Positions 7,559 through 16,354 of a stretch of DNA of 37,631 nucleotides are shown here, piece by piece. The notes under the pieces are model-generated. The model made no database searches. It saw only the letters and a program-made list of their open reading frames with translations, and was not told the origin of the DNA. A program made the translations under genes and the position numbers. The DNA lies in contig CASERZ010000013.1 of the NCBI GenBank assembly GCA_949290515.1, positions 1 through 37,631 on the forward strand, given 5' to 3'. The DNA comes from an uncultured Christensenella sp. (GTDB taxonomy: Bacteria; Bacillota; Clostridia; Christensenellales; UBA3700). The stretch's first letter is position 1. Each line of letters starts with the position of its first letter.

Positions 7559-10500
7559 TTATTTTATATCCTTGATTACTATATTGCCCGCGCCTACTAT
7601 CGCCTTTATCCTGTTGACAAAACTTTCCTTTACAGTTACGCCCTTGCTGTACATCTGCGCCTTAGGGTCATAGAAAAGCTTGAAAATAACAGGCGTGACG
7701 CCGGGGAAAACCTCTATTACGTTGAGTACCTCTCTGTAACTGTGCATATCGTCTATTTTGATATACACCTTTTGAGTGCAAGCTACGCTCTTCTGCGTAA
7801 CCTCCTCTTTATCTTCGTCCTCCTCTTCGCTTTTGTGCCAAGGCTGAATGTCCGCTATGTTGATATTGATTTTGCCGTTGTTGCGCTTTATGCTGCCGCG
7901 CACCATTACGATATTATCGTTGATGAGCAAATCTCTGTACTTGTCATAAGTCTTGGGGAAGATTACGCCCTCTATCTCGGCGTACAAATCTTCGAGCTGA
8001 GCATAAGCCATTACCGAGCCGTTTTTGGTCGTCTTCTTCTGTATTCCCGAAAGCATACAGCCGAATACCACGTCCTTATTCTCGTATTGGGATATAAGCT
8101 CGAGGTCACTCTCGTCAAGCTCGTCTTCGTCCAGGTTTTTGCTGAGCAAATCGCTTATCTTGGAAAGATTGAAGTCGTACTTCTGCATTTCCTCTCTGTA
8201 CTCGTCGAGAGGATGTCCGCTCACGTATACGTTGAGCACTTCTTTTTCCATAGACAAAAGCTGTTTGTCGGGGTACTCCTTAAGATAGGGAATATCGTCC
8301 TCAACGCTAGTCTCGTCAGAATCGAGCAAGCCGAAAAGACTTATCTGTCCGTTGGCCTGCATCTTCTTGTCGTACATATTGAGCGTCATTATGGACTCAT
8401 AGCTTGCCGCCATAGCAGCTCTGGTATGTCCGAAGCAATCGAATGCGCCCGCCTTTATAAGGCACTCGAGCATCTTTTTATTCACGGTACCTGCGGGAAG
8501 ACGAGTGAGTAAATCTCCTATCGACTTGTACTCGCCGTTTTTTCTGCGCTCTTCGACTACCGCCTGCATTGCCGCTTCGCCTACGTTTTTGATACCGCCC
8601 AGACCGAATCGCAAGCCGTCGTTGTTTTCAACCGTGAATATTACGTCCGACTTGTTGATATCGGGAGGATATACCTTTTTGTCGTAGTTTTTGACGTACG
8701 CGAGATACTTGGCAATCTCGTCCGACTTGGTAATTCTGTTGTTGATTACCGCGGCGAAAAGCTCTAGCATATAGTATCTCTTCAAAAACGCCGTCTGATA
8801 CGTGAGCGTAGCGTATGCCGCCGCGTGCGATTTGTTGAACGCGTACTTTGCAAAGTCCGCCATCGTATCGAATATCTTTTCGGCTTTCTCCGCCGATATG
8901 CCTCTCTTTATAGCGCCGTCTACTGCGGGCACGGCTTTTTGAATTATTACGCCCTGCTTGTTCTTCTTCTCGGGGATTGCCTCGCATCCGTTGATAAATA
9001 CCGTCTTTTCCGCTTTCATTACGTCGACTTTTTTCTTACCCATCGCACGGCGCAGATTGTCTGCTCTGCCCATCGTATAGCCCGCGCAATACTGCACGGC
9101 TTGCATAACCTGCTCCTGATATACGAAAAATCCGAACGTTACGTCAAGTATGCTCTCGAGCTGGGGCGCATCGTACGTAATCAAATCCCTGTTGGCTCTT
9201 GCGTTGAGATAATCGGGAATACAGCTCATAGGACCCGGACGGTAAAGCGAAATACCCGCGATAACTTCTTCTAGGTTCTTGGGCTGATAGCTCTTCAAAA
9301 AGCTCTTCATTCCCGCACTTTCAAGCTGGAACACTGCTTCGGTTTCGCCCGTGCCTATCAACTTATATACTTCCTCGTCATCGTAGCCCAGCTTGTCAAA
9401 ATCTATGTCCACGCCGTGGTTTTGCTTGACGTACTTCAATGCCTTGTCTATATCCGTCAGAGTGGTAAGTCCCAGAAAGTCCATTTTGAGCATACCCAGC
9501 TCCTCAACCTCTTCCTTTTGGAATTGCGTGGTAATATCGGGGCCGTTACGTTGCAAGGGCACGTGGTCGCTTATGACTTCCTTGCATATTACGACGCCCG
9601 CCGCGTGCTTGGAGCAGTTGCGGGGCAAGCCCTCGATATTGAGTGCCATATCTATTACTCTGTGCATCTCGGGATTGTTGTTGTAAATCTCTATAACCTC
9701 GGGGTTGCGCAGCTTCAAGTCCTCTTCCTTGGTGGAAGGGTCTCTGCCTAGCACCTTGTCGAGCGTTACGCCGGGAGCGTTGGGGATAAGTTTCGTCGTC
9801 GCGTTGACTATGTCCAAAGGCACGTTGTAAACTCTCGCTACGTCCTTTATCGCGCCCTTTGCTTTCATAGTACCGAGCGCGAGAATCTGACACACCTTAT
9901 CCTTGCCGTATTTACGGATTACGTATTCTATTACCTCGCCGCGTCTGTCCATACAGAAGTCTACGTCAAAGTCGGGCGCGGATACTCTCTCAGGGTTGAG
10001 AAAACGCTCGAAAATCAAGCTGTATTTCAAGGGGTCAAGGTTGGTGATTCCTATTGCGTACGCGATAATCGAGCCTACGCCGCTGCCTCGTCCGGGGCCT
10101 ACTGGAATCTTCTGCGTGCGGGCATAGTTGATGAAGTCCCACACGATAAGATAATACTCTGCAAAACCCGTGCGGATTATTATGCTAAGCTCGTATTCTG
10201 CTCTTTCTCTTATCTCGTCGGTAATGGTGCCGTATCTTCTCTCAAGTCCCTCGTAAGCGAGTTTCCTTAGATAATCGGCGGGTGAACTGCCGTCCTCGGG
10301 AGTATAAGGCGGATACAAATCTTCTTTCTCTATTATGACGTGGCACTTTTCCATTACCTCTACGGTGTTGGTCAAAGCCTCGGGGCACCACGAGAAAATC
10401 TGTTGCATCTCCTCGTAGCTCTTGAGATAGAATTGGTCGCTGCCCATCTCCATACCCGTAACGTCGTTGATAGTCTTGCCCGTATTGATACGCACTAGCA

Positions 10501-11431
10501 AATCCTGCGAAACGTAGTCTTCGCGCTTAATGTAATGCACGTCGTTGGTAGCGACCAGCTTTATGCCCAGTTCCTTGGACAGGCGCACCAAATCGTCGCG
10601 TATGCGGCGTTGTTCTTCAAGTCCGTGGTCCTGAAGTTCGATATAGAAGTCGCCCTCGTCAAACATACTCTTTAGCTTTATAGCATACTCTTTCGCGCCC
10701 TCGTAATCTCCCATCAACAAAAGTCTGGGGATTTTACCCGAAAGACACGCCGACAGGCATATTACGCCTTTTGAGTACTTGGCAAGCAAGTCGAGGTCGA
10801 TTCTCGGCTTGTAATAAAATCCTTCGATGTAAGCAAGCGAATCCAGCTTGACAAGGTTGCGGTAGCCTTCGTTGTTTTTGGCAAGCAGTATGAGGTGGTT
10901 ACGCTCGTTGCTGTCGGTGGAGTGCATATCTTCGCAAGTATAAAACTCACAACCTATAATCGGTATAAGATTGCGTTTTTGCGCTGCCTTGTAGAATGTG
11001 TACGCGCCGAACATATTTCCGTGGTCGGTAAGCGCGCAACCGGGCAAACCTAATTTTACGCATTCGTCGAGCAATGGAGATTTCTTGCCCTTGGTAATTC
11101 TCGCTAAGCCGTCAAGCAGACTGTATTCTGAGTGCACGTGCAAATGCACGAAAGGCTTCTTGGGTATTTCTTCCTTTTCCTCTTCCTTGTGCTCTCCGTC
11201 TTTTTCGGGCTTGTCTTGTGCTTTATCTTCTTTGTTTTCCTCGGCAGCTTTTTTCTCTTCTGCCTTGTCTTTCTGCGTTTTATCTTTTTCGGAGGCTTTT
11301 TCAGCGCGCGCATCGTCAAGGCCGTCGGCTACGGTCTTTTGTTGATTTTCCGCGGGCTTTTGCGCGTCGAGCATACTGTCCAGCTCATCGAGCAGTCCGC
11401 TCTTCAAATCTTCGAACTTATTCTCTTCCAT
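7559..11431 (-). CDS. dnaE: DNA polymerase III alpha subunit (DnaE1 type) with charged N-terminal extension
   Basis: This is the replicative-type C-family polymerase alpha subunit, 1290 aa from the chosen ATG. A PHP domain opens with HLHVHSEYSLLDG (about 96-108) and LTDHGNMFGAY. The polymerase core has GPGRGSGVGS and the catalytic PDFDVDF motif. Finger and helix-hairpin-helix regions follow, and an OB-fold region lies near the C-terminus. Residues 1-92 are a Lys/Glu/Ala/Asp-rich, low-complexity extension absent from ordinary DnaE, which accounts for the excess over about 1150-1180 aa. The start at 11431 is supported by GGAGGGG at good spacing; a longer frame to 11455 has no such site. The start overlaps the whiA 3' end by 14 bp, implying co-transcription and possible translational coupling. 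Confidence 0.97.
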   Translation of the reverse strand: MEENKFEDLKSGLLDELDSMLDAQKPAENQQKTVADGLDDARAEKASEKDKTQKDKAEEKKAAEENKEDKAQDKPEKDGEHKEEEKEEIPKKPFVHLHVHSEYSLLDGLARITKGKKSPLLDECVKLGLPGCALTDHGNMFGAYTFYKAAQKRNLIPIIGCEFYTCEDMHSTDSNERNHLILLAKNNEGYRNLVKLDSLAYIEGFYYKPRIDLDLLAKYSKGVICLSACLSGKIPRLLLMGDYEGAKEYAIKLKSMFDEGDFYIELQDHGLEEQRRIRDDLVRLSKELGIKLVATNDVHYIKREDYVSQDLLVRINTGKTINDVTGMEMGSDQFYLKSYEEMQQIFSWCPEALTNTVEVMEKCHVIIEKEDLYPPYTPEDGSSPADYLRKLAYEGLERRYGTITDEIRERAEYELSIIIRTGFAEYYLIVWDFINYARTQKIPVGPGRGSGVGSIIAYAIGITNLDPLKYSLIFERFLNPERVSAPDFDVDFCMDRRGEVIEYVIRKYGKDKVCQILALGTMKAKGAIKDVARVYNVPLDIVNATTKLIPNAPGVTLDKVLGRDPSTKEEDLKLRNPEVIEIYNNNPEMHRVIDMALNIEGLPRNCSKHAAGVVICKEVISDHVPLQRNGPDITTQFQKEEVEELGMLKMDFLGLTTLTDIDKALKYVKQNHGVDIDFDKLGYDDEEVYKLIGTGETEAVFQLESAGMKSFLKSYQPKNLEEVIAGISLYRPGPMSCIPDYLNARANRDLITYDAPQLESILDVTFGFFVYQEQVMQAVQYCAGYTMGRADNLRRAMGKKKVDVMKAEKTVFINGCEAIPEKKNKQGVIIQKAVPAVDGAIKRGISAEKAEKIFDTMADFAKYAFNKSHAAAYATLTYQTAFLKRYYMLELFAAVINNRITKSDEIAKYLAYVKNYDKKVYPPDINKSDVIFTVENNDGLRFGLGGIKNVGEAAMQAVVEERRKNGEYKSIGDLLTRLPAGTVNKKMLECLIKAGAFDCFGHTRAAMAASYESIMTLNMYDKKMQANGQISLFGLLDSDETSVEDDIPYLKEYPDKQLLSMEKEVLNVYVSGHPLDEYREEMQKYDFNLSKISDLLSKNLDEDELDESDLELISQYENKDVVFGCMLSGIQKKTTKNGSVMAYAQLEDLYAEIEGVIFPKTYDKYRDLLINDNIVMVRGSIKRNNGKININIADIQPWHKSEEEDEDKEEVTQKSVACTQKVYIKIDDMHSYREVLNVIEVFPGVTPVIFKLFYDPKAQMYSKGVTVKESFVNRIKAIVGAGNIVIKDIK

Positions 11432-12356
11432 CGTACTTCCCCTCCGATATCGCAAGCAGTTTGTTGAGTGCGCGTGATAAACTCGTCTTGCTCATCTTGA
11501 GCCTGTCGGCAAGCTCCTGCATAGTTTCGTCTTCTCTTTCGCTTCTCGCACGGGCTACGGTTTGCAACTTCTTGTCAAGCACGTCCAAAGTGCCGTTGTC
11601 CTGCAATACCTTTATTGCGTCGATATATTTTCTCGCGCCCGCTACGCTCTTGTTGTAATTAGCCATATAAAAGTTGCTCATACGGTTGAATTCGTTGGAC
11701 TCCTCGCGTTTCAACAGTACGTCGTTGAGAGCAAACAAACAATTTGCTGCCTTGCACATAGCAAGTATGTCTTCGATATCGCTGCTGTTGCGCGTCAAAA
11801 GCGTATAGCCCGTCTTGCTCTCGCTGAGTTTGAGGTCGATATTCAGCGCAAGCATCTTGTCTTTGAATGCCTCGGCGTATTCCTTGTCGGCAAAGGTAAA
11901 CTGCATCGAATAATTTGAATACTCCTCATCGGCAAATCTCAGCCTTGCCGCTACAAGCGCGACGCCGCGCAGGTAATTGAAAAAGCTGTCTCTGTCCAGC
12001 GAATTGAGATATTGCACCCCGTTGTCAAGCACAAAAGTTTCGCCGTAACGCGACAAGTGCAACTTTTCCAGAATACTGTCTGCCGCCCCGTCCTTGAGCT
12101 GTATTTTGTAAGCCTTTTCCCCCTGTGCGCCCTTTTGCACGAAAAAGACTTCGCCGCCGCTTATATCCCTTATCACGGGCAAGAGCGCGACCGCCTCTTC
12201 CTTGGAGGTCAGCTCGTAAGTGAGAATAGCGGATTTTTTATACAACTCCACGTAGGCGCAATTTTTGGTTACGCCTGCGAGAAAAGGCAGCCTGCAAGAC
12301 TTTTCCTGAGGTATGCCGCTTAATATTTCGCTTTTGAGTTGCTCGGTAAAATCCAT
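11418..12356 (-). CDS. whiA: DNA-binding protein WhiA
   Basis: This is a 312-aa WhiA: an N-terminal LAGLIDADG-homing-endonuclease-like fold without nuclease motifs, and a C-terminal helix-turn-helix. Recognisable parts are the opening MDFTEQLKSEIL, the central LRGVALVAARL region (about 130-140), the NRMSNFYMANYNKSV linker (about 228-242) and the C-terminal helix region ELADRLKMSKTSLSRAL (about 282-298). WhiA links chromosome segregation, division and, in actinobacteria, sporulation; its role in clostridia is less clear. The start has GGAG 5 nt upstream. In most Firmicutes rapZ and yvcK lie directly before whiA; here they are missing between the PHP gene and whiA. Confidence 0.95.
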   Translation of the reverse strand: MDFTEQLKSEILSGIPQEKSCRLPFLAGVTKNCAYVELYKKSAILTYELTSKEEAVALLPVIRDISGGEVFFVQKGAQGEKAYKIQLKDGAADSILEKLHLSRYGETFVLDNGVQYLNSLDRDSFFNYLRGVALVAARLRFADEEYSNYSMQFTFADKEYAEAFKDKMLALNIDLKLSESKTGYTLLTRNSSDIEDILAMCKAANCLFALNDVLLKREESNEFNRMSNFYMANYNKSVAGARKYIDAIKVLQDNGTLDVLDKKLQTVARARSEREDETMQELADRLKMSKTSLSRALNKLLAISEGKYDGRE

Positions 12357-12389
12357 AAATCTCCGTATGTCCTATTTCGATATGGCTTG

Positions 12390-12424
12390 TCCGTACGGAT
12401 AACAAAACGGCAATCGCTTGCCGT
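12390..12424 (-). other. Intercistronic hairpins before whiA
   Basis: A perfect 10-bp palindrome TCCGTACGGA (12390-12399) is followed by a 7-bp hairpin ACGGCAA-TCGC-TTGCCGT (12407-12424). On the minus strand the latter is followed by TTTTG, a weak terminator-like tail that may attenuate transcription from the PHP gene into whiA. Confidence 0.5.
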
Positions 12425-12454
12425 CAGTATGCGTAGGATAATATAAAATCAAAT

Positions 12455-13219
12455 CTATCTTTTGCTTCTTAAGTCAAGTTTCTTGCCCAGAATATTGGCA
12501 ATCCTTGTGTCGGGTATATCGTACTTTTTGGCAAGCGCGATTGCAAAATCGCAACTCGCGATATTCTCGGGTTTGTGCGCGTCGGAATTGATTACAAAAA
12601 CGCAGTCCGTAGATAAAAGCTGCTCTATACTCTTCTCGTCGGGCGTCTTGTGTCTAGATGATAACTCCACGTACGTACCGTAATCGGCGCATACCTTGCC
12701 CACTTCCTTATAGTCTATATCCAATCTGAAACCGGGATGCGTAAGAATATCTATCGGATGCTTTTTGACGGCGTTGACAAACATAGTCGTATTGCGCGCT
12801 ATCTGTGCCTTGGTAGACTTCATAGTATACTTAGTGAGCGCGTTCCACGTAATCTTGAAATAATCGCTGAACTTGTAAGGGAATGACGTGAGATGATAGC
12901 CCGCAAGTACTATGTCGAGCTTGGACATATCCTTTTCCTTGACGTCTATATCGCCTGCCATACCGAGTACGTTTGCCTCTATACCCAGCATAAGAGTAAG
13001 ATTGTCAAAACCCTTTTGCACCTCTTCGAGGTCGGCGCGCATCTTGTCGTACTTTTTGGGGCTGACGCCTACGATAGGATGCCTTACAGCGTGGTCGGTG
13101 ATAGCAAGTATCTCAAGCCCTTTTTGGCTTGCAGACTTGGCATTGTCGAGTATAGTACCGCTGCCGTGCGAATAACGGGTATGCGAATGATAATCGGCAG
13201 TGAGTTTTATCTCGTCCAC
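12455..13219 (-). CDS. PHP-domain phosphoesterase
   Basis: This is a 254-aa metal-dependent PHP hydrolase of the YcdX/histidinol-phosphatase-like group. The metal-binding signatures are DYHSHTRYSHG (9-19), ITDHAVRHP (about 40-48), GIEANVLG (about 79-86), the HPGF motif (about 161-164) and NSDAHKPENI (about 211-220). The frame starts at GTG (13219) behind GAGGAGGAAAGAGC, a strong ribosome site. It sits 44 bp after murB and before whiA, a conserved clostridial arrangement. The substrate is unknown, and the whiA-operon PHP proteins are generally uncharacterised. A short inverted repeat TTTTGCC/GGCAAAA fills part of the gap to murB. Confidence 0.85.
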   Translation of the reverse strand: MDEIKLTADYHSHTRYSHGSGTILDNAKSASQKGLEILAITDHAVRHPIVGVSPKKYDKMRADLEEVQKGFDNLTLMLGIEANVLGMAGDIDVKEKDMSKLDIVLAGYHLTSFPYKFSDYFKITWNALTKYTMKSTKAQIARNTTMFVNAVKKHPIDILTHPGFRLDIDYKEVGKVCADYGTYVELSSRHKTPDEKSIEQLLSTDCVFVINSDAHKPENIASCDFAIALAKKYDIPDTRIANILGKKLDLRSKR

Positions 13220-13263
13220 GCTCTTTCCTCCTCTTTTGCCGTGTGCCTTTTAAAGGCAAAATC

Positions 13264-14136
13264 TCACAGCACGTCTATTTCATATTGTAGCCTAACGCCG
13301 AAGAGTTTGTCAACCTCTTGCCTTGCATATTCAGCCACTTGCAAAAAGTCGTCAGCCTTTGCGCCGCCCGTGTTGATTATGAAATTAGCGTGCTTGAAAG
13401 ATATCTGCGCGCCGCCGATTTTGTAGCCCTTGAGTCCAGCTTTGTCGATATAATATCCCGCCGAAACGTCGCCCGCGCGCTTGAACGTACTGCCCAAAGA
13501 TATCCCGCTCGGTTGACTTTTTTGTCTTGCTATTCTGTATGCGAGCATATCTTTAGCAATCGCGTACTTGTCGCCCTCGACAAGTCTTATGCCCGCACCT
13601 ACGGCTATGCCCTTATTCTTTACGAGCGACGTGCGGTAAGAAAAAGCAAGCTCGCTTGCCTTGAATCTCTCTATACCGTCCTCTGTGAGAATATCCACGT
13701 ATTCGACAAGGTCGGCGATTTGTCTGCCGAATGCCGAACAATTCATAGCGACGCCCCCGCCGACAGTACCGGGGATTGAGCAAAGCCCCTCCAGTCCGCT
13801 AAAGCCCGAATTTGCCGCAAGCCGAGCGAGTTTGACGATACCCTCGCCCGCGCCGACGTGCCACATATCGTCTTCTACGTCTATGCCGCAGAGATATTTG
13901 GTGCATATCACCGCGCCGTCTATGCCCTTATCGCGGATAAGCACGTTGGTGCCGTTGGCGATAACCTTGTAATCCTCGCCCGCACGCTTTAACAAATCCA
14001 CTGCCTGCAAAAGCTCCCACTTGTCCTCAGGAAAAATTACCGCGCCTATATTGCCGCCGCACTTAAATGCCGAGAGCGAGGGATAATCGAAACACACTTT
14101 GGCGTCAAGCGCCGTCAAAAAAGAAAATCTGTCCAT
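13264..14136 (-). CDS. murB: UDP-N-acetylenolpyruvoylglucosamine reductase
   Basis: This FAD/NADPH enzyme makes UDP-N-acetylmuramate for peptidoglycan. The product is 290 aa and normal in length. Visible motifs are GTNVLIRDKGIDG (FAD-binding, about 62-74), LCSIPGTVGGGVAMNCSAFG (about 118-137), the SLGSTFKRA catalytic Ser region (about 220-228) and GYKIGGAQISFKHANFI (about 244-260). The ATG at 14136 lacks any Shine-Dalgarno sequence. Instead a perfect 9-bp hairpin ends 3 nt before it (14140-14164), so translation may be unusual or structure-dependent. It appears to head the murB-PHP-whiA-dnaE unit. Confidence 0.95.
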   Translation of the reverse strand: MDRFSFLTALDAKVCFDYPSLSAFKCGGNIGAVIFPEDKWELLQAVDLLKRAGEDYKVIANGTNVLIRDKGIDGAVICTKYLCGIDVEDDMWHVGAGEGIVKLARLAANSGFSGLEGLCSIPGTVGGGVAMNCSAFGRQIADLVEYVDILTEDGIERFKASELAFSYRTSLVKNKGIAVGAGIRLVEGDKYAIAKDMLAYRIARQKSQPSGISLGSTFKRAGDVSAGYYIDKAGLKGYKIGGAQISFKHANFIINTGGAKADDFLQVAEYARQEVDKLFGVRLQYEIDVL

Positions 14137-14139
14137 ACT

Positions 14140-14164
14140 AAAGCATATTCACGATATATGCTTT
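14140..14164 (-). promoter_or_regulatory. Leader hairpin directly before the murB start
   Basis: AAAGCATAT-7 nt-ATATGCTTT is a perfect 9-bp stem-loop in the murB leader whose 3' arm ends 3 nt before ATG, where a ribosome site would normally be. Read on the plus strand the same stem is followed by a T run and resembles an intrinsic terminator, but no plus-strand gene precedes it. Confidence 0.6.
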
Positions 14165-14201
14165 TTTTGCGAACAGACTGCCATAAACTTTATATAAATA
14201 T

Positions 14202-14207
14202 ATTATA
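14202..14207 (-). promoter_or_regulatory. Candidate murB -10 element
   Basis: A perfect minus-strand TATAAT with no good -35 at 17 nt. The expected -35 zone runs into the palindromic repeat at 14218-14248. The leader would be about 60 nt. Confidence 0.35.
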
Positions 14208-14217
14208 TTAAACAATT

Positions 14218-14248
14218 TATACAATTTACCCAAGACTTAAATTGTATA
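14218..14248. repeat. AT-rich palindromic repeat, copy 1
   Basis: TATACAATTTA / TAAATTGTATA arms of 11 bp enclose the 9-nt loop cccaagact. Close relatives with the same loop length lie at 29245-29285 and 29794-29834. This copy sits in the spacer between the GH13 stop and the murB promoter. Confidence 0.75.
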
Positions 14249-14265
14249 TATAAGGCGCAAGTCGG

Positions 14266-16086
14266 CTACTTCTTTGCGGTGAAGATTATCCTTGCCGAAT
14301 AGGGCGCGACGTCGATTGTATCGGACGAGAGTTTTTTGCCGCTGAAAGCGTCCTTTGAGGATTTGTCTACTAGGTATAATTTGTTATTCCCCGAATTGTT
14401 GGCAACTACTCTGAGAATACCCGAGGAAGATATTCTTTGCATTACCAAAAGACCGTCTGCGTTGTATTCAAAGAAAGTGTCGCCCGTCATTTCGCCGAGA
14501 TATTTGTTTCGTATCTTGCCTAAGCCGCGGTAATGCTCCAAAAGTATACTGTCCTCTTTTTGCCAATCGAAAGTACGGCGGCAAAGAGGGTCTTCGTAGC
14601 CTTGCATACCCTGCTCGTCACCGTAGAAAAGCGAAGGGACGCCCGGAAGCATATACTGCAAGGCGGAAGCAATCATAAGTTTTTTTCTGGCAAGGTCGTA
14701 TGCGTCTTTATCGAGACGGAAGTCGCGGCGGTAAGCCTTGGTCGTGCCTGTCATATCCACTCCGCTCAAAACCGTCAATGCGCGCGCCGTATCGTGAGAG
14801 TCTATGAGATTCATTGTTACAAGCAAAGCCTCTTTGGGATAATTTTCGATAATAGTCATTACTTCTTTTGCAAAGTCGCCCGCGTCGCCTCCCGCGGCAT
14901 ATCTCAATACCGCCTCTTTGAAGGGATAGTTCATTACGCCGTCAAGCTCGTCGCCTTGAAAATAATGTCTTCTGTATCCGTAGGCAATCTTGTTGGACGC
15001 GTCTTCCCACACTTCGCCTATAAGCAGATTGTCATTTGAATTTTGTTTTATTCTTTCTCTTATCTTGCATACAAAATCCTCTCGCAATTCGTCCACGACG
15101 TCGAGTCTCCAACCTTTTACGCCCATCTTGGTCCACTTATCTATAATTCCGCCCTTGCCCGCTATCATCTGCCTGAATCCTACCGCGCGCTGGCTTACCG
15201 TAGGCGTAACGGTTACGCCCCACCAACAATGGTATTCGTCGGGATAGCGGTAGAAATCGAACCAGTCGTAATAGGGGCTTTCCTTGGACTGATAAGCGCC
15301 CACGCTGTCGTAATTGCCGAATTTATTAAAATATTTGCTGTCCGCTCCCGTATGATTGAATACGCCGTCAAGCATAATCTTCATACCCTTCTTATCTGCC
15401 TTTGAGATAAGCTCGGCAAACTTCTTTTCGTCACCCAAAAGCTCGTCGAGTTTTTCATAATCGCCCGTATCGTAACGGTGATTTGAAGCCGACTTGAATA
15501 TAGGGGACAAGTATATAAGCGTTACGCCTAGGCTTTTCAAGTAGTCAAGCTTGTCGATAATACCCTGAAAATTACCGCCGTAAAAATCGTTGGCTCTGTA
15601 TACCCCGTCATCATCTATAATCGTAACTTCTTCGCCCCATTTTTTGAGCACCGCTCCCTTCTTGTCGAATACGGCGTTTTTGTCCACACCCATACAAAAT
15701 CTGTCGGCAAAGATATGATAAATCACTCCTCCCTTAATCCAGTCGGGCGTCTTGTAGCCTTTTTTGTACACGGTAAGCTGATAGCACTTGCCGTCGTCAT
15801 CCTTTATTATATCTCCCTCTTCGGTGTGAAAAACAAATTTATACCAGTAAAGCCCTACCTTGTTGATATTTATTTTTGCGATAAACTCGCTTTCGTCTCC
15901 CCTCTTACAATTAAACGCCATAGCAAATGTATATGGCGTTTCCATACCGTCCTCATAAACGCAAAGCTCTACGGAATGAATATACACGCCGTCCTTTGCG
16001 AAAATTCTGAATGTCATCTCCGTATCCTGCTCGATACAGCCGAAAGGATATTTGCAATCGGGGTTTTTGCTGTCAAAATAAATCAT
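14266..16086 (-). CDS. GH13 glucanohydrolase (alpha-amylase / neopullulanase-like)
   Basis: This is a cytoplasmic glycoside hydrolase family 13 enzyme, 606 aa from the chosen start. An N-terminal beta-sandwich of about 120 residues precedes the (beta/alpha)8 barrel, which begins near WIKGGVIYHIFADRF. The catalytic set is visible: GWRLDVVDEL (nucleophile Asp), LIGEVWED (acid/base Glu) and NLIDSHDTAR (transition-state Asp), with DGVFNHTG as conserved region I. There is no signal peptide, suggesting action on imported maltodextrins or glycogen. The start ATG at 16086 follows AAGGGCGGGAT; the longer frame to a GTG at 16125 has no ribosome site. It has its own promoter and is divergent from the zinc-ribbon membrane gene. 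Exact specificity (amylase, neopullulanase or cyclomaltodextrinase) cannot be fixed from sequence alone. Confidence 0.9.
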   Translation of the reverse strand: MIYFDSKNPDCKYPFGCIEQDTEMTFRIFAKDGVYIHSVELCVYEDGMETPYTFAMAFNCKRGDESEFIAKININKVGLYWYKFVFHTEEGDIIKDDDGKCYQLTVYKKGYKTPDWIKGGVIYHIFADRFCMGVDKNAVFDKKGAVLKKWGEEVTIIDDDGVYRANDFYGGNFQGIIDKLDYLKSLGVTLIYLSPIFKSASNHRYDTGDYEKLDELLGDEKKFAELISKADKKGMKIMLDGVFNHTGADSKYFNKFGNYDSVGAYQSKESPYYDWFDFYRYPDEYHCWWGVTVTPTVSQRAVGFRQMIAGKGGIIDKWTKMGVKGWRLDVVDELREDFVCKIRERIKQNSNDNLLIGEVWEDASNKIAYGYRRHYFQGDELDGVMNYPFKEAVLRYAAGGDAGDFAKEVMTIIENYPKEALLVTMNLIDSHDTARALTVLSGVDMTGTTKAYRRDFRLDKDAYDLARKKLMIASALQYMLPGVPSLFYGDEQGMQGYEDPLCRRTFDWQKEDSILLEHYRGLGKIRNKYLGEMTGDTFFEYNADGLLVMQRISSSGILRVVANNSGNNKLYLVDKSSKDAFSGKKLSSDTIDVAPYSARIIFTAKK

Positions 16087-16146
16087 ATCCCGCCCTTTGC
16101 CGCTTTTTAAGACGCGGCGTAACACTACTTGTAAATTTCAATTTAT

Positions 16147-16175
16147 ATTATAAATGATTAACGCTCTTTTTGCAA
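16147..16175 (-). promoter_or_regulatory. Promoter for the GH13 gene
   Basis: Minus-strand TTGCAA (16170-16175), 17-nt spacer, perfect TATAAT (16147-16152), about 60 nt before the chosen start. No clear catabolite-response element was seen. Confidence 0.8.
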
Positions 16176-16289
16176 TCACTGCACTTAAATTTGACAAATA
16201 CGTAAAAATCGTAATTAAATTACCTTAGCCTGTTTTTAGGCAAAATTTGTCGTATTTTTTAATAATTTGCGTTTCTGTGCTCTTTCCTA

Positions 16290-16318
16290 TTGCAATATAA
16301 CCTATTTTAGGTTATAAT
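16290..16318 (+). promoter_or_regulatory. Promoter with palindromic operator candidate
   Basis: TTGCAA (16290-16295), 17-nt spacer, TATAAT (16313-16318). The spacer is almost filled by ATAACCTA-TTT-TAGGTTAT (16297-16315), a perfect 8-bp inverted repeat overlapping the -10. This is a typical place for a dimeric repressor to bind. Confidence 0.75.
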
Positions 16319-16354
16319 ATTCTCGGAATACTTTTTTCGTGGGGTGGGGATAAT

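Noticed and set aside
11132..11467. 111-aa hydrophobic plus-strand ORF opposite the dnaE start
   Set aside because: It is the complement of the Lys/Glu-rich dnaE extension (AAG/GAA codons read back as CTT/TTC), not a separate gene.
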